Shown one piece after another: positions 27,799-39,073 of a stretch of 64,000 nt of DNA; position 1 is the first letter of the stretch; each line of letters starts with the position of its first letter. Made by a program: the position numbers and the translations under genes. The stretch comes from Pokkaliibacter sp046614695 (lineage in GTDB: Bacteria; Pseudomonadota; Gammaproteobacteria; Pseudomonadales; Balneatricaceae). Below the pieces are notes generated by a model that saw only the letters and a program-made list of their open reading frames with translations, did not search any database and was not told the origin of the DNA. The stretch spans positions 1 through 64,000 of the forward strand of contig NZ_JBKKHQ010000010.1 of the NCBI RefSeq assembly GCF_046614695.1, given 5' to 3'.

Positions 27799-27930
27799 CT
27801 TCAACCATCGTGATCTTATCCGCGACACTACAACAAGAAAAACGCATCCTGCTATCGGCATGCCTTAAGACTATAAAAACAGTTCTTACCCTACTAAAAC
27901 AGCCATCCTGTTTGACCAAGGAGTATCACA

Positions 27931-29520
27931 ATGAAGCGAGGTTTAGCCGTATTCGCAGCCACTGCTCTGGCTGCCGCCATGGCCTCAGCCGTTCAGGCTT
28001 CGACACTGGTTTACTGTTCTGAAGGTAGCCCCGAAGGTTTTAACCCACAGTTTTACACCTCCGGGACCACATTTGACGCTACTTCAAAGAACATCTTTGA
28101 CAAACTGGTCGAATTCAAACGCGGAACCACCGAAATTGAACCCGGGCTCGCTGAAAGCTGGGACATCTCCGACGATGGCACGGTCTATACCTTCCACCTA
28201 CGTAAAGGAGTGAAGTTCCAGTCCTCCAAGGACTTTAAACCCACCCGTGACTTTGACGCCGATGACGTCATCTTCTCTTTTGAGCGCCAGTGGAAGAAAG
28301 ACAACCCCTACCATAGCGTTTCCAACGGTACTTACGAGTACTTCGACGCCATGGATATGGGTAACCTGCTGAAATCTATCGATAAAATCGATGATTACAC
28401 CGTCAAGTTCACCCTAACACGTCCTGAAGCACCTTTCCTCGCTGATATTGCCATGGACTTCGCTTCCATCATGTCCAAAGAGTATGCGGACAAGATGATG
28501 AAAGCCGGAACTCCTGAGAAAGTGGACAGCAATCCGATCGGTACCGGCCCCTTCCAGATGGTTCAGTACCAGAAGGACTCCGTTATCCGCTACGTGGGTA
28601 ACAAGGATTATTGGAAAGGTGCACCTCAGATCGACAAGCTGATTTTCTCTATCACTCCCGATGCCTCCGTGCGTTACGCCAAGTTGAAAGCGGGTGAATG
28701 TCAGGTGATGCCTTATCCAAACCCTGCGGATCTGGCAGCGATGAAAGACGACCCCAATATCAACCTGATGAGCAAGCCAGGTCTGAATGTTGGCTATCTG
28801 GGTTACAACACCAAGAAAGGTCCGCTACAGAAAACCGAAGTCCGTAAAGCACTGAATGCTGCGATTAACAAAGAAGCCATTATGGAAGCGGTTTATCAGG
28901 GTGCAGGTCAGGTCGCCAAGAACCCTATTCCGCCAACTATCTGGTCTTACAACGATGACGTGAAGGATGATCCTTACGATCCTGAACTGGCGAAGAAAAT
29001 GCTGGCTGAAGCTGGCTATCCTGATGGTTTTGAAACCACTATCTGGGCAATGCCTGTTCAGCGCCCCTACAACCCGAACGCTCGCCGTATGGCTGAGATG
29101 ATTCAGGCAGACTGGGCAAAAATCGGTGTTAAAGCGCAGATCGTCAGCTACGAATGGGGTGAATACCTCAAACGTACCAAAGACGGTGAGCAGGATGCCT
29201 TCATGCTGGGCTGGACCGGTGACAATGGTGACCCTGACAACTTCCTGAGCGTACTGCTTGGTTGTGCTGCTGTAGGCGGTTCCAACCGTTCACAGTGGTG
29301 TAACAAGGACTTTGATGATTTGATCAATCAGGCTAAACAGGTTTCTGATCAGTCCAAGCGTGCAGAGCTCTACAAACAGGCTCAGGTCGTCTTCAAGAAA
29401 GAAGCGCCTTGGGCAACCATCGCCCACTCCTTGGTTTTCGAGCCTATCCGTAAGGAAGTGAAAAACTACAAGATTGACCCATTCGGCGGTCACATCTTCT
29501 ACGGCGTAAGCGTCGAGTAA
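27931..29520 (+). CDS. dppA: Dipeptide ABC transporter substrate-binding protein
   Basis: The 529-residue periplasmic binding protein has a signal peptide cut near residue 23 (VQA-STLVYCSEG). 'LVYCSEGSPEGFNPQFYTSGTTFDAT' and 'DPDNFLSVLLGC' closely follow E. coli DppA, the SBP family 5 receptor for dipeptides and 5-aminolevulinate. Cys pairs typical of DppA are present (C at the mature N-terminus, LLGC, QWC). AAGGAG precedes the ATG. It heads dppABCDF and is separated from dppB by a hairpin, which commonly lets the binding protein be made in excess. Confidence 0.95.
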   Translation: MKRGLAVFAATALAAAMASAVQASTLVYCSEGSPEGFNPQFYTSGTTFDATSKNIFDKLVEFKRGTTEIEPGLAESWDISDDGTVYTFHLRKGVKFQSSKDFKPTRDFDADDVIFSFERQWKKDNPYHSVSNGTYEYFDAMDMGNLLKSIDKIDDYTVKFTLTRPEAPFLADIAMDFASIMSKEYADKMMKAGTPEKVDSNPIGTGPFQMVQYQKDSVIRYVGNKDYWKGAPQIDKLIFSITPDASVRYAKLKAGECQVMPYPNPADLAAMKDDPNINLMSKPGLNVGYLGYNTKKGPLQKTEVRKALNAAINKEAIMEAVYQGAGQVAKNPIPPTIWSYNDDVKDDPYDPELAKKMLAEAGYPDGFETTIWAMPVQRPYNPNARRMAEMIQADWAKIGVKAQIVSYEWGEYLKRTKDGEQDAFMLGWTGDNGDPDNFLSVLLGCAAVGGSNRSQWCNKDFDDLINQAKQVSDQSKRAELYKQAQVVFKKEAPWATIAHSLVFEPIRKEVKNYKIDPFGGHIFYGVSVE

Positions 29521-29534
29521 TTTCGATGCTTCAG

Positions 29535-29569
29535 GAAAGGCATGGCAGTTCTTGTCATGCCTTTCTGTT
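29535..29569 (+). terminator. Hairpin between dppA and dppB
   Basis: GAAAGGCATG and CATGCCTTTC form a perfect 10-bp stem around an 11-base loop, with only a weak T-run after. It probably stabilises dppA mRNA and partly stops transcription into dppB. Confidence 0.6.
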
Positions 29570-29706
29570 ATCTAAAAAGACTGCTTTTGCGGCATCACCT
29601 GCCCGGCAGCCTTTCTCCAGGGATGAACACTGCACGACGGTATGACGTTACCCACGTTCTGTGCACTGATTAACGAACATCCACGCTATATCAGTCGGAT
29701 AAACCT

Positions 29707-30717
29707 ATGCTGCAATTTATCCTGAAGCGCCTGTTATTGGTGGTACCCACCTTTATCGGGATCACGCTTTTGACCTTTTCTCTGATCCACCTGATTCCCG
29801 GGGATCCCATCGAGCTGCTGGCAGGCGAACGCGGGGTTTCCCCGGAGCGCCATGCTGAATTGCTCGCCCAGCTTGGGCTGGATAAGCCTATTTATATCCA
29901 GTATCTGCATTACATCGTCGGTATCCTGCACGGCGATCTTGGCACTTCCATCAGCACCCGTGACTCGGTGCTGAACGAGTTTCTGACACTCTTCCCTGCG
30001 ACCGTTGAACTGGCTCTTTGCGCCACGCTGTTCGCGATCATTATCGGCTTACCTGCCGGCATTCTTGCCGCAGTGAAACGCGGCTCGATCTTTGATCACA
30101 GCGTGATGACCATCTCACTGACAGGCTACTCCATGCCTATCTTCTGGTGGGCTCTGCTACTGATGCTTATTTTCTCTGTAGGCCTTGGCTGGACGCCCGT
30201 CTCCGGACGTATGGATGTCACCTACTGGGTCGATAACGTAACCGGTTTTATGCTGATCGACTCCTTGCTCAGTGATGAGAAAGGCGCCTTTCTCTCTGCG
30301 CTCAGCCACTTGATTCTGCCCAGCATTGTGCTTGGTACGATTCCCCTGGCGGTTATCGCTCGCATGACCCGCTCCGCCATGCTTGAGGTGCTGGGTGAAG
30401 ACTATATCCGAACCGCCCGGGCAAAAGGCCTGGCACCCAAGCGGGTGATCTTCATTCATGCCCTGCGTAATGCGTTGATTCCGGTCATTACCGTTATCGG
30501 TCTGCAGATCGGCACCCTACTGGCGGGAGCCATTCTGACAGAAACCATTTTTGCCTGGCCGGGTGTGGGCAAATGGCTGATCGAAGCAATTCACCGACGC
30601 GACTACCCCGTGGTTCAGGGCGGGATTCTTATCGTCGCGACCCTGATCATTGTGGTGAACCTGCTTGTCGACATTCTTTATGGCGTGGTCAACCCGCGTA
30701 TTCGTCATAACAAATAA
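29707..30717 (+). CDS. dppB: Dipeptide ABC transporter permease DppB
   Basis: The 336-residue inner-membrane permease has six helices. 'FILKRLLLVVPTFIGITLLTF' is the classic DppB/OppB start, and the EAA coupling motif is visible at 'YIRTARAKGLAPKRVIFIHALRNAL'. Length is near E. coli DppB (339). It pairs with DppC to form the channel. Confidence 0.96.
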   Translation: MLQFILKRLLLVVPTFIGITLLTFSLIHLIPGDPIELLAGERGVSPERHAELLAQLGLDKPIYIQYLHYIVGILHGDLGTSISTRDSVLNEFLTLFPATVELALCATLFAIIIGLPAGILAAVKRGSIFDHSVMTISLTGYSMPIFWWALLLMLIFSVGLGWTPVSGRMDVTYWVDNVTGFMLIDSLLSDEKGAFLSALSHLILPSIVLGTIPLAVIARMTRSAMLEVLGEDYIRTARAKGLAPKRVIFIHALRNALIPVITVIGLQIGTLLAGAILTETIFAWPGVGKWLIEAIHRRDYPVVQGGILIVATLIIVVNLLVDILYGVVNPRIRHNK

Positions 30718-30729
30718 CGAGATCAGCTG

Positions 30730-31635
30730 ATGAGTGAAACAACATTACCCTCGACCGAGGAAATGAATAATCAGCCGCCCTCGCCGCTTCGCGAGTTCTG
30801 GCAGTACTTTCGCACTAACAAAGGTGCGCTGGCCGGACTGATTTTCATTGCCCTGATAATTCTGCTGGCGATATTTGCCGAGCTGATTGCTCCGCACTCG
30901 CCTTTTGAGCAGTTCCGTGACGCCCTGCTGCAACCGCCTGCGTGGCAGGATGGAGGCAGCATGCGCTTTCTGCTGGGCACCGATGATGTTGGCCGCGATA
31001 TTCTTTCGCGACTGATTTACGGCGCCCGCTTGTCCTTGCTGATCGGGATCTCTGCCGTAGCCATTTCATTGAGTCTGGGAATCGTACTTGGCCTTCTCGC
31101 CGCCTTTTTCCGGGGCGCGCTGGAAGTGGCTATCATGCGTCTGGTCGACATTATGCTGGCATTGCCCAGCCTGCTGCTGGCCATTGCCATCGTCGCTATT
31201 CTTGGCCCAAGCCTGTTTAACTCCGCGATTGCGATTTCTATCGTTGCGCTGCCCCACTATGTGCGACTTGCACGTGCTGCGGCACTCTCAGAAATGGGTC
31301 GTGACTACGTCACTTCTGCACGCGTCGTTGGCGCAGGTCCGATGCGGCTCATGTTCGTCACACTGCTACCTAACTGCCTGCCTCCACTGATCGTGCAGGC
31401 GACACTGGGTTTTTCCAGTGCCGTGCTTGATCTTGCTGCCCTTGGCTTTTTGGGCCTGGGCGCTCAACCACCCACACCAGAATGGGGTTCCATGCTGGCT
31501 GATGCTCTGCAGTTTGTGCAGCGCGCCTGGTGGGTGGTGACTTTCCCGGGTCTGATGATTCTGCTGACCGTACTGGCCTTCAACCTGATGGGTGATGGCC
31601 TGCGTGATGCACTTGATCCCAAGCTTAAGCAGTAA
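30730..31635 (+). CDS. dppC: Dipeptide ABC transporter permease DppC
   Basis: The 301-residue permease has six helices. The N-terminal 'FWQYFRTNKGALAGLIFI' and 'GTDDVGRDILSRLIYGARLSLLIG' mark the DppC/OppC family, and the coupling motif is near 'DYVTSARVVGAGPMRLMFVTLLPN'. E. coli DppC has 300 residues. It is 12 bases after dppB and 9 before dppD. Confidence 0.96.
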   Translation: MSETTLPSTEEMNNQPPSPLREFWQYFRTNKGALAGLIFIALIILLAIFAELIAPHSPFEQFRDALLQPPAWQDGGSMRFLLGTDDVGRDILSRLIYGARLSLLIGISAVAISLSLGIVLGLLAAFFRGALEVAIMRLVDIMLALPSLLLAIAIVAILGPSLFNSAIAISIVALPHYVRLARAAALSEMGRDYVTSARVVGAGPMRLMFVTLLPNCLPPLIVQATLGFSSAVLDLAALGFLGLGAQPPTPEWGSMLADALQFVQRAWWVVTFPGLMILLTVLAFNLMGDGLRDALDPKLKQ

Positions 31636-31644
31636 GGAGCGACC

Positions 31645-32627
<983 letters not shown>

Positions 32628-32631
<4 letters not shown>

Positions 32632-33605
32632 GCGAGCAAGTATTACTCGAAGCCCGGGATCTCAAGCGTCATTACGAAGTGAGTCTGGGCGCCTTTAAAC
32701 CGAAGGGCACCGTCAAAGCCTTGGATGGCGTATCGTTCAGCGTTGCCCGCGGTAAAACGCTTGCGGTTGTGGGAGAGTCTGGCTGCGGCAAATCCACGCT
32801 GGCCAAGCTGCTGACGCTGATCGAGCAGCCTACCGATGGTGAACTATTATTGGATGGCCAGCCCGTTCAGGGAGCCACCAAGGCCGACATCGCCAAGCTG
32901 CGCCAGAAGATTCAGATTATTTTCCAGAACCCTTACGGGTCGTTGAATCCTCGCCAGAAAGTCGGCGCGATTCTGGAAGAACCCCTGGTGATCAATACCA
33001 CGCTGTCCAAATCCGAGCGTCGGGAGAAAGCGCTGGCTATCATGCGCAAGGTCGGCCTCAAGGAAGAGCACTACAATCGCTATCCGCACATGTTTTCCGG
33101 CGGACAGCGTCAGCGTATCGCCATTGCTCGCGGCTTGATGATGAATCCAAGTCTGGTCGTCGCGGATGAGCCGGTCTCTGCACTCGATGTCTCTGTTCAG
33201 GCACAGGTGCTGAACCTCATGATGGACCTGCAGGAAGAGCTTGGGCTCAGCTATATCTTTATCTCACACGACTTGTCCGTGGTTGAACACATTGCCGATG
33301 AAGTCATGGTGATGTATCTGGGGCGGATCGTTGAGAAAGGCAGTAGCGAAACCCTGTTTGCAGACCCCCGCCATCCTTATACCCGCGCCTTGCTGAGTTC
33401 GACGCCACGCCTCGACCCCAGCAAGCGTATTGAGAAGGTCAAGCTGATCGGTGAACTCCCCTCGCCGCTAAACCCACCTTCCGGCTGCCCGTTCCATGGA
33501 CGCTGCCAGTTTGCCAATGACCGCTGCACTACTGAAGTGCCGCCTCTGCAGACCCTTGAGGGGCGACTCATCGCCTGTCATGGCGTCGAAGAAGGTCGCC
33601 TCTGA
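32628..33605 (+). CDS. dppF: Dipeptide ABC transporter ATPase DppF
   Basis: The 325-residue ATPase has Walker A 'GESGCGKST', signature 'FSGGQRQR', Walker B 'LVVADEPVSALD' and H-loop 'FISHDL', ending in the oligopeptide-type cysteine module ('GCPFHGRCQFANDRC'). It pairs with DppD to drive uptake. It closes the operon before a strong terminator. Confidence 0.96.
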
Positions 33606-33628
33606 ACACAAGGTATGCCTGTAAAAAA

Positions 33629-33652
33629 GCCCTGCATTGCAGGGCTTTTTTG
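33629..33652. terminator. Terminator after dppF
   Basis: GCCCTGC-ATT-GCAGGGC is a 7-bp stem flanked by A6 and T6, serving both dppF and the converging hydrolase gene. Confidence 0.9.
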
Positions 33653-33667
33653 TTTATGGGGCATGCT

Positions 33668-34525
33668 TCAGGGCGATGTCCTTGCCTCATTGCGAATACG
33701 AAGAAGCTGCTCCACGAAGGCTTCCGAAAACTGGGCGGGAGCCGAAATCTGCGGAGAATGGTCCGCCTCGTCAAAAACGCGAGCCTGGGCCTGCGGCAAC
33801 AACGCCTGTAAATAATCGACAACGCCAATGGGATAAAACTGACTCTTGCCGCCGTACAGTAAAGAAACAGGCAAAGTGACATTAGCGACAACATCCCGCC
33901 AGTCATGACTGGTCATATCCTGCCAAAGCTCAATCAGGGCTGGTGCATACAAGGTTTTAAGGTAGTTACGCAGCTGCCGAATCGGCTCGCTGTCAGCCTT
34001 ATAAGCGGCGGTAATCACTTCATTTCTGCCACGGGCAGCTAGATGCAGCGCCGCCTCAGCAAAGTCCACATACATTTCTTCAGTCAGCTGCTGATTCATC
34101 TCCTCAGAGAAGTGACCGTAGATGCTGTAGGGCCAGTCGGGCTTTACCATCAAACAGGGTGACTGGTCGACCCAGAGCAGGCCGGAGAGATGATCTTGTC
34201 CGTAAAGCCGCAGATACTGCCAAGTCAGCATAGCCCCCATGGAGTGGCCGACCAGTATTGGCTTTTTGATATCGAGCATTTCCAGCATGGCGTGCAGATC
34301 ATTAGCCAGCTGGGTCAGCGTCACTTCAGTGCCGGTATGGAGCGGTTCCGGTCGATGCCCGCGCGCGCGCCAGACGTACACCTTGAAGTGCTTGGCCAAC
34401 TCATCACAAAACGGAAGCCAGATATGCGGGCCGGACGTCCAGCCATGAAGAAGAACAAGGGGCTGCCCCTGACCTTCAATATGCACATCAATGGGCTCAC
34501 CATCGGGCAAAATCAGCTGCTGCAT
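33668..34525 (-). CDS. Alpha/beta hydrolase
   Basis: The protein of about 285 residues is an alpha/beta-hydrolase-fold enzyme. 'VLLHGWTSG' forms the oxyanion region, 'LVGHSMGAM' contains the nucleophile Ser, 'SLLYGGKSQFYP' precedes the acid, and 'DEADHSPQ' carries the catalytic His. No signal peptide is present, so it is cytoplasmic. The start at 34525 has AAGGAG six bases upstream; the frame is open back to 34663 but that part lacks a start site. The substrate cannot be told from the sequence. Confidence 0.85.
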   Translation of the reverse strand: MQQLILPDGEPIDVHIEGQGQPLVLLHGWTSGPHIWLPFCDELAKHFKVYVWRARGHRPEPLHTGTEVTLTQLANDLHAMLEMLDIKKPILVGHSMGAMLTWQYLRLYGQDHLSGLLWVDQSPCLMVKPDWPYSIYGHFSEEMNQQLTEEMYVDFAEAALHLAARGRNEVITAAYKADSEPIRQLRNYLKTLYAPALIELWQDMTSHDWRDVVANVTLPVSLLYGGKSQFYPIGVVDYLQALLPQAQARVFDEADHSPQISAPAQFSEAFVEQLLRIRNEARTSP

Positions 34526-34844
34526 AAGGGCTCCTTCATGAGGCAGGACGATGAGAAAAATGCATGAGGACTCAGCTTTTAAGCAAACCGCCAAAGCGCT
34601 ACTTCCCCACTCTTCTGATAACAAGATTAGTATTTTTGTGCAGTCGCTAAAGAGACAAGGCAAGTACAGACACTTTGATGAGATTCAGCACGGGCAATAA
34701 ACATTGATCAAAAAATCTGAACAGGACTGGCAAAGTATTGCGCTATCAAGCTTTTCAGCTTCTTCGCACAATGGTTTCCATCAACACATGCTTTATCACT
34801 AAAGCAGTTCTACCCACTTCAGTAACAGGTTTAGGAGAGTAACT
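34526..34844. other. Divergent intergenic region
   Basis: About 320 bases hold the promoters of the hydrolase (left) and azoR (right). I see no clear consensus boxes or repeats. Confidence 0.4.
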
Positions 34845-35429
34845 ATGGCTAAGGTTCTGGCCCTCTACAGCAGCCTCATGGGCGATAACGGTAACTCCAC
34901 TGCACTGGTTAACGAATTTCTGAAGAAGTTCGATGCCAGCGACGTCACCAAGCGTGACCTGGTGAACGATGCACTGCCCCACCTGACCCTGAGCGAAATG
35001 GGTGCGTGGATGACCCCTGCGGATCAGCACACTGACGAGCAGAAAGCACTGGCTGCCATCTCCAACAACCTGATCGAAGAACTGAAAGCTCACGACACTG
35101 TTGTGGTCGGCATGCCAATGTATAACTTCGGTATTCCTTCCCAGTTCAAAGCCTATATCGACCGTATTGCACGTGCTGGCATTACTTTCAAATACACCGA
35201 GACAGGCCCTGTTGGTCTGCTCGAAGGCAAAAAAGTCTACGTTCTGTGTGCACGCGGTGGCATTTATGCAGGTACACCAAACGACAGCCAGACTCCTTAC
35301 CTGAAGTCCTTCTTCGGCTTTATCGGCCTGACCGACGTTGAGTTCGTTTACGCTGAAGGCCTGAACATGGGCGAAGAAAGCAAAGCAGCTGCTGTCGACA
35401 AAGCACACACTGCGATTGCAAACATCTGA
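34845..35429 (+). CDS. azoR: FMN-dependent NADH-azoreductase
   Basis: The 194-residue cytoplasmic flavodoxin-fold enzyme reduces quinones and azo bonds with NADH. 'LYSSLMGDNGNSTALVNEFL' is the FMN-phosphate loop (the family usually has S-x-x-x-x-x-S), and 'GMPMYNFGIPSQFKAYIDRIARAG' is the strongly conserved AzoR stretch, followed by 'ARGGIYAG'. AGGAGAG precedes the ATG. It stands alone with its own terminator. Confidence 0.92.
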   Translation: MAKVLALYSSLMGDNGNSTALVNEFLKKFDASDVTKRDLVNDALPHLTLSEMGAWMTPADQHTDEQKALAAISNNLIEELKAHDTVVVGMPMYNFGIPSQFKAYIDRIARAGITFKYTETGPVGLLEGKKVYVLCARGGIYAGTPNDSQTPYLKSFFGFIGLTDVEFVYAEGLNMGEESKAAAVDKAHTAIANI

Positions 35430-35483
35430 TTCCTGCCGGTATCAGCTGAAACTGCCGCGCTCGTGATGTGCGGCAAAGAAAAG

Positions 35484-35530
35484 ACACCCTGTTGCGATCC
35501 TTAAGATCAGCTGTGCAACAGGGTGTTTTA
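35484..35530 (+). terminator. Terminator-like hairpin after azoR
   Basis: ACACCCTGTTGC and GCAACAGGGTGT pair perfectly over 12 bp; the 19-base loop contains a further GATC-CTTAA-GATC mini-stem. TTTTA follows. Confidence 0.7.
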
Positions 35531-35600
35531 CATGGTGGGTTTTACCAGCGTGGGATCAACGCGAGCCTCCTGCTACACTGCTTTTTCGCAAGGAATGGCT

Positions 35601-36533
35601 ATGACTCTGGTAAATACTCTTATCCCGGTTTTCGCGCTGATCGGCCTTGGCCTCTTTAGCCGACACATCAATCTTTTCAGGGCTGAAGCTGCAGCCAGCT
35701 TCAATACCTTTATTCTTTATATCTGTCTGCCGCCCCTGTTCTTCTGGTCGACAGCGTCGGTACGTCTCGAAGAAATTGCCAACTTTCGCTACATCAGCGT
35801 TATCCTGATTGGCGCACTTGTCACCGGCACTCTTGCCTGGTGGCTCATTGGCCGAATGCAGCAACAGATCCCCTCAGCAAATCGGCTACTGCTTTCCCTT
35901 AGCGCTCTTAACCCCAATACGATTTACATTGGCGTCCCGCTTTTTACGCTCCTGTTTGGCCCACAGGGTACGCTCCCCATCATCATTGCCTCCTTATGCT
36001 TTAATCTGTTGATGGGGATAGCCATGACCATTCTGGACATGCTCACCCAGTCGAGCCGCTTTTCCCTGGGTACGGTGTTATACCGGCTCTTCATTAAGAA
36101 CCCTCTTTTTTTACCGCCACTCATTGGTATTGCTTGGAATATTCTGCAGCTGCCAGAGCCCAAGGCATTGGCAAGCACCATGACACTACTTTCCCAGGCT
36201 ACCGCCCCGGTTGCGCTTTTTACCATGGGCCTGACACTGTACGGTCAGCGCGTGCGTGGGCAGATGAAACAACTGCTGCTACTGACAGGGCTCAAGCTTG
36301 CCGTTCAGCCCATCATCATTATCGGGCTTTGTACCTTTCTGCTGCCGTTGCCGGCGCCCTGGTATGAAAGTGCCATTCTGGCCAGCGCCATGCCCACAGC
36401 GGCCATGGTGAGCGTCTTTGCCCTTCGCTATGAAAAAGAAATTGCACCGATCTCATCCACCATTGTCATCAGCACCCTGCTGGCCATTCCCGCTCTAAGC
36501 CTTTGGATGCTTCTGTTACCGCATATCACCTGA
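35601..36533 (+). CDS. AEC-family transporter (auxin efflux carrier fold)
   Basis: The protein of about 310 residues has ten predicted helices in two five-helix repeats, with 'TLIPVFALIGLGLFSR' at the start and 'LNPNTIYIGVPLFTLLFG', 'SAMPTAAMVSVFALRY' typical of the AEC/Mem_trans family. Such proteins export small organic molecules or anions across the inner membrane. The ATG at 35601 has AAGGA at the right spacing; earlier in-frame codons lie in the azoR terminator. Confidence 0.82.
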   Translation: MTLVNTLIPVFALIGLGLFSRHINLFRAEAAASFNTFILYICLPPLFFWSTASVRLEEIANFRYISVILIGALVTGTLAWWLIGRMQQQIPSANRLLLSLSALNPNTIYIGVPLFTLLFGPQGTLPIIIASLCFNLLMGIAMTILDMLTQSSRFSLGTVLYRLFIKNPLFLPPLIGIAWNILQLPEPKALASTMTLLSQATAPVALFTMGLTLYGQRVRGQMKQLLLLTGLKLAVQPIIIIGLCTFLLPLPAPWYESAILASAMPTAAMVSVFALRYEKEIAPISSTIVISTLLAIPALSLWMLLLPHIT

Positions 36534-36706
36534 GTTTTGCTCCGTTACGGCAATACATGGGACAACGCCCCGCGGTCGATAACCCTCGACACTGTATGAA
36601 TATTTTTTGATCACATTACCGTCGTGACCAGACTTAGCTGTCTATACTCCACAAGAAGCATGATCCCTATGAGTTTCGGAACTTATCTCAAGGTGGCAGG
36701 TTTTCC

Positions 36707-39073
36707 ATGGAGCGAACGAATTGCGCAGGCAGCAGTCCACACTTCTGGCAGATCCTACTGATCGGCATCGCCGCATTAATAAGCCCTGTTAGCGCGTTTG
36801 CAGAAAGCGCCGCCAGCTCGCAGGTGCTCGCCTCTGACTCACTGTTCACCTCCAGTGTTATCAGCTGCATTATCGGCTTTGGTGCCGCCTTATTGCTTGG
36901 CCTCTGGGTCACAATTCTGCGTTATCAGATCAGACACATTCGTGCCAAGCTCTCCAGCGAATACAAAACCCGGCTTCGTACCGAGCGCCATCTGGCCAAC
37001 TTCGCCAAAACCCAGCACTGGATAACCAACTTCAGTAATGTCGGTATCTGGGTCTATGACTTCGATAGTGGTCAGCTGGAAATCAACGGCATTATGTCGG
37101 ACACCCTCTCACTTAAAACCATGGCCCTGCGTATTCAGCTGGAGGAAATTCTGATTGCCCTGCGCGAGCAGGACCGACAGGCCATGAAGCTATATTTTGA
37201 GGAAAAGCTGAAAGACAACAACCATATCTGTGAATGTCTGGCCTCCCATAATTCGCAAAACCGGGTGCTGTTATTCCGCGGACGACAGGACACCAGCGAA
37301 GATCATCAGCCCCGTGCCGTCGGCATTATGCTGGACGTCACCACAATCCAGTCGATAGAGCGACAGCTTCGCCAGCGTGAGCGCAGCATGGAAGTACTGG
37401 TGGCCAATATTCCCGGGGCTGTCTTCCGTCTACAGGCGAATGCCTCGCTTGATGTTGCGTTCATCTCCGCAGGTATTCAGCACATTATTGGCGCGGAAAC
37501 CCTGCCCGAATCGGGGATTAATGAAGCCCCCTCTCTCAAGAGCATTGTTCACCCGGCGGATTGGTTGCATGTCCGCGATACACTTCAGAAAGCAGCAGAG
37601 ACTTCCTCGGCTTTCTCCTTCAGTCATCGCGTCATGGATGAATCCGGTGAGATTCGCTGGGTGCTGACTCAGGGTCAGGGCATGTGGGATCACGACACCC
37701 ATGAGGGCTGGCTTGAAGGGGTGATCTTCGATGAGACAGATCAGATTCTTAACGCCCAGCGGCTCGACTATCTTGCTCATCGTGACCCACTAACAGGCCT
37801 CGCCAATCGCTATACCTTCCATCAGCGCTCAGAACAGGCCATTAGCGCCGCCAGCCGTAATCAGCATCAGATGGCCTTTATCCTGATGGACTTTGATAAC
37901 TTCAAAGCCATCAATGACAGCCTCGGCCATCCCGTGGGTGATGAAGTACTGCAGCAACTCTCCACCCGCCTTGCCGACACCCTGCGCAATGAGGAAACCC
38001 TGTGCCGAATTGGCGGCGATGAGTTTGTCGTGGTGGTGCCGCAGGTTTATGGCTCCAAGCAGTTGGTACCGCTGTTACGACGCCTGATGGAAGCCTTAAG
38101 CTCGCCAATTCAGCTATCCAGTGGACCATTAAGCCTGACGACCAGTATTGGTGTTGCTGTCTTCCCGCAGGATGGTCTTCAGGTGGCCGATCTGCTGAAA
38201 AGCGCCGACACCGCGCTCTATCGCTCCAAGACTGTCGGTAAAAATACCTATACTTTCTTCACCGAAGAGATGGGCAAGCAGACAGAGCATCGCTTCTGGC
38301 TGGAGCGAGAACTTCGCCGGGCGCTGGATGAAGACCAGCTCAGTCTGGTCTATCAGCCCCAGTTCGAGATTGAGTCTCAGCGCCTGCATGGCATCGAGGT
38401 ATTGGTGCGCTGGCATCACGCAGAGGCAGGCTTTATTTCTCCGGGGGACTTTATTCCCGTGGCAGAGAGTTCAGGCCTGATTCTGCCATTGGGCTCCTGG
38501 GTGCAAGAGCATGCCTTTGCCCAGATGCAGACCTGGCTGCAGCAGGGCTTTACCCCAGGCAAACTGTCAGTGAACGTTTCCGTGCATGAAATGGGCGATC
38601 CTAACTTCCATGTTCAGGTGATTGAGCGAATGAAGCGCTTCGAGCTAAAGCCTGAACACGTGATGCTGGAAGTGACCGAAAGCATCTTTGTGGATGATAA
38701 CCCCTGCCTCAAATCCCAACTGGATGCGCTGGCCGACTATGGCATTAATCTCGCGATCGATGACTTTGGCAAAGGCTACTCTTCTCTTTCCTACATTAAG
38801 AAACTGCGCGCCAGTCTGCTCAAGATTGACCAGCATTTTGTTCAGGAGCTGGGCCACAGCGCCGAAGGCGATGCACTGGTGGTCGCAATGATCAGCATGG
38901 CCAAAGCCCTGGGGTTAGATGTGCTGGCGGAAGGCTGTGAAGAGCAATACACCCTGGAGAAACTGCGTGAGATGGAGTGCGATCTGGTGCAGGGCTACCT
39001 CTTTGCCAAACCGATGAAAGCACTGGAACTACAGGAGCGTTTTCTCAGTCACTCGCAGGCAGTAAATGGCTAA
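36707..39073 (+). CDS. PAS-GGDEF-EAL cyclic-di-GMP signalling protein
   Basis: The 788-residue inner-membrane protein has a signal-like start (LLIGIAALISPVSAFA), a short periplasmic stretch and one membrane helix (ISCIIGFGAALLLGLWVTIL). A PAS-like region (about 105-215), a PAS domain with PAC tail (about 225-345), GGDEF (about 350-520) and EAL (about 535-785) follow. The cyclase motif GGDEF is intact near residue 437. EAL active-site residues are present: 'GIEVLVRW', 'VNVSV', 'LEVTES', 'AIDDFGKG', 'LLKID', 'AEG'. So it may both make and break c-di-GMP; which dominates is unknown. Confidence 0.93.
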   Translation: MERTNCAGSSPHFWQILLIGIAALISPVSAFAESAASSQVLASDSLFTSSVISCIIGFGAALLLGLWVTILRYQIRHIRAKLSSEYKTRLRTERHLANFAKTQHWITNFSNVGIWVYDFDSGQLEINGIMSDTLSLKTMALRIQLEEILIALREQDRQAMKLYFEEKLKDNNHICECLASHNSQNRVLLFRGRQDTSEDHQPRAVGIMLDVTTIQSIERQLRQRERSMEVLVANIPGAVFRLQANASLDVAFISAGIQHIIGAETLPESGINEAPSLKSIVHPADWLHVRDTLQKAAETSSAFSFSHRVMDESGEIRWVLTQGQGMWDHDTHEGWLEGVIFDETDQILNAQRLDYLAHRDPLTGLANRYTFHQRSEQAISAASRNQHQMAFILMDFDNFKAINDSLGHPVGDEVLQQLSTRLADTLRNEETLCRIGGDEFVVVVPQVYGSKQLVPLLRRLMEALSSPIQLSSGPLSLTTSIGVAVFPQDGLQVADLLKSADTALYRSKTVGKNTYTFFTEEMGKQTEHRFWLERELRRALDEDQLSLVYQPQFEIESQRLHGIEVLVRWHHAEAGFISPGDFIPVAESSGLILPLGSWVQEHAFAQMQTWLQQGFTPGKLSVNVSVHEMGDPNFHVQVIERMKRFELKPEHVMLEVTESIFVDDNPCLKSQLDALADYGINLAIDDFGKGYSSLSYIKKLRASLLKIDQHFVQELGHSAEGDALVVAMISMAKALGLDVLAEGCEEQYTLEKLREMECDLVQGYLFAKPMKALELQERFLSHSQAVNG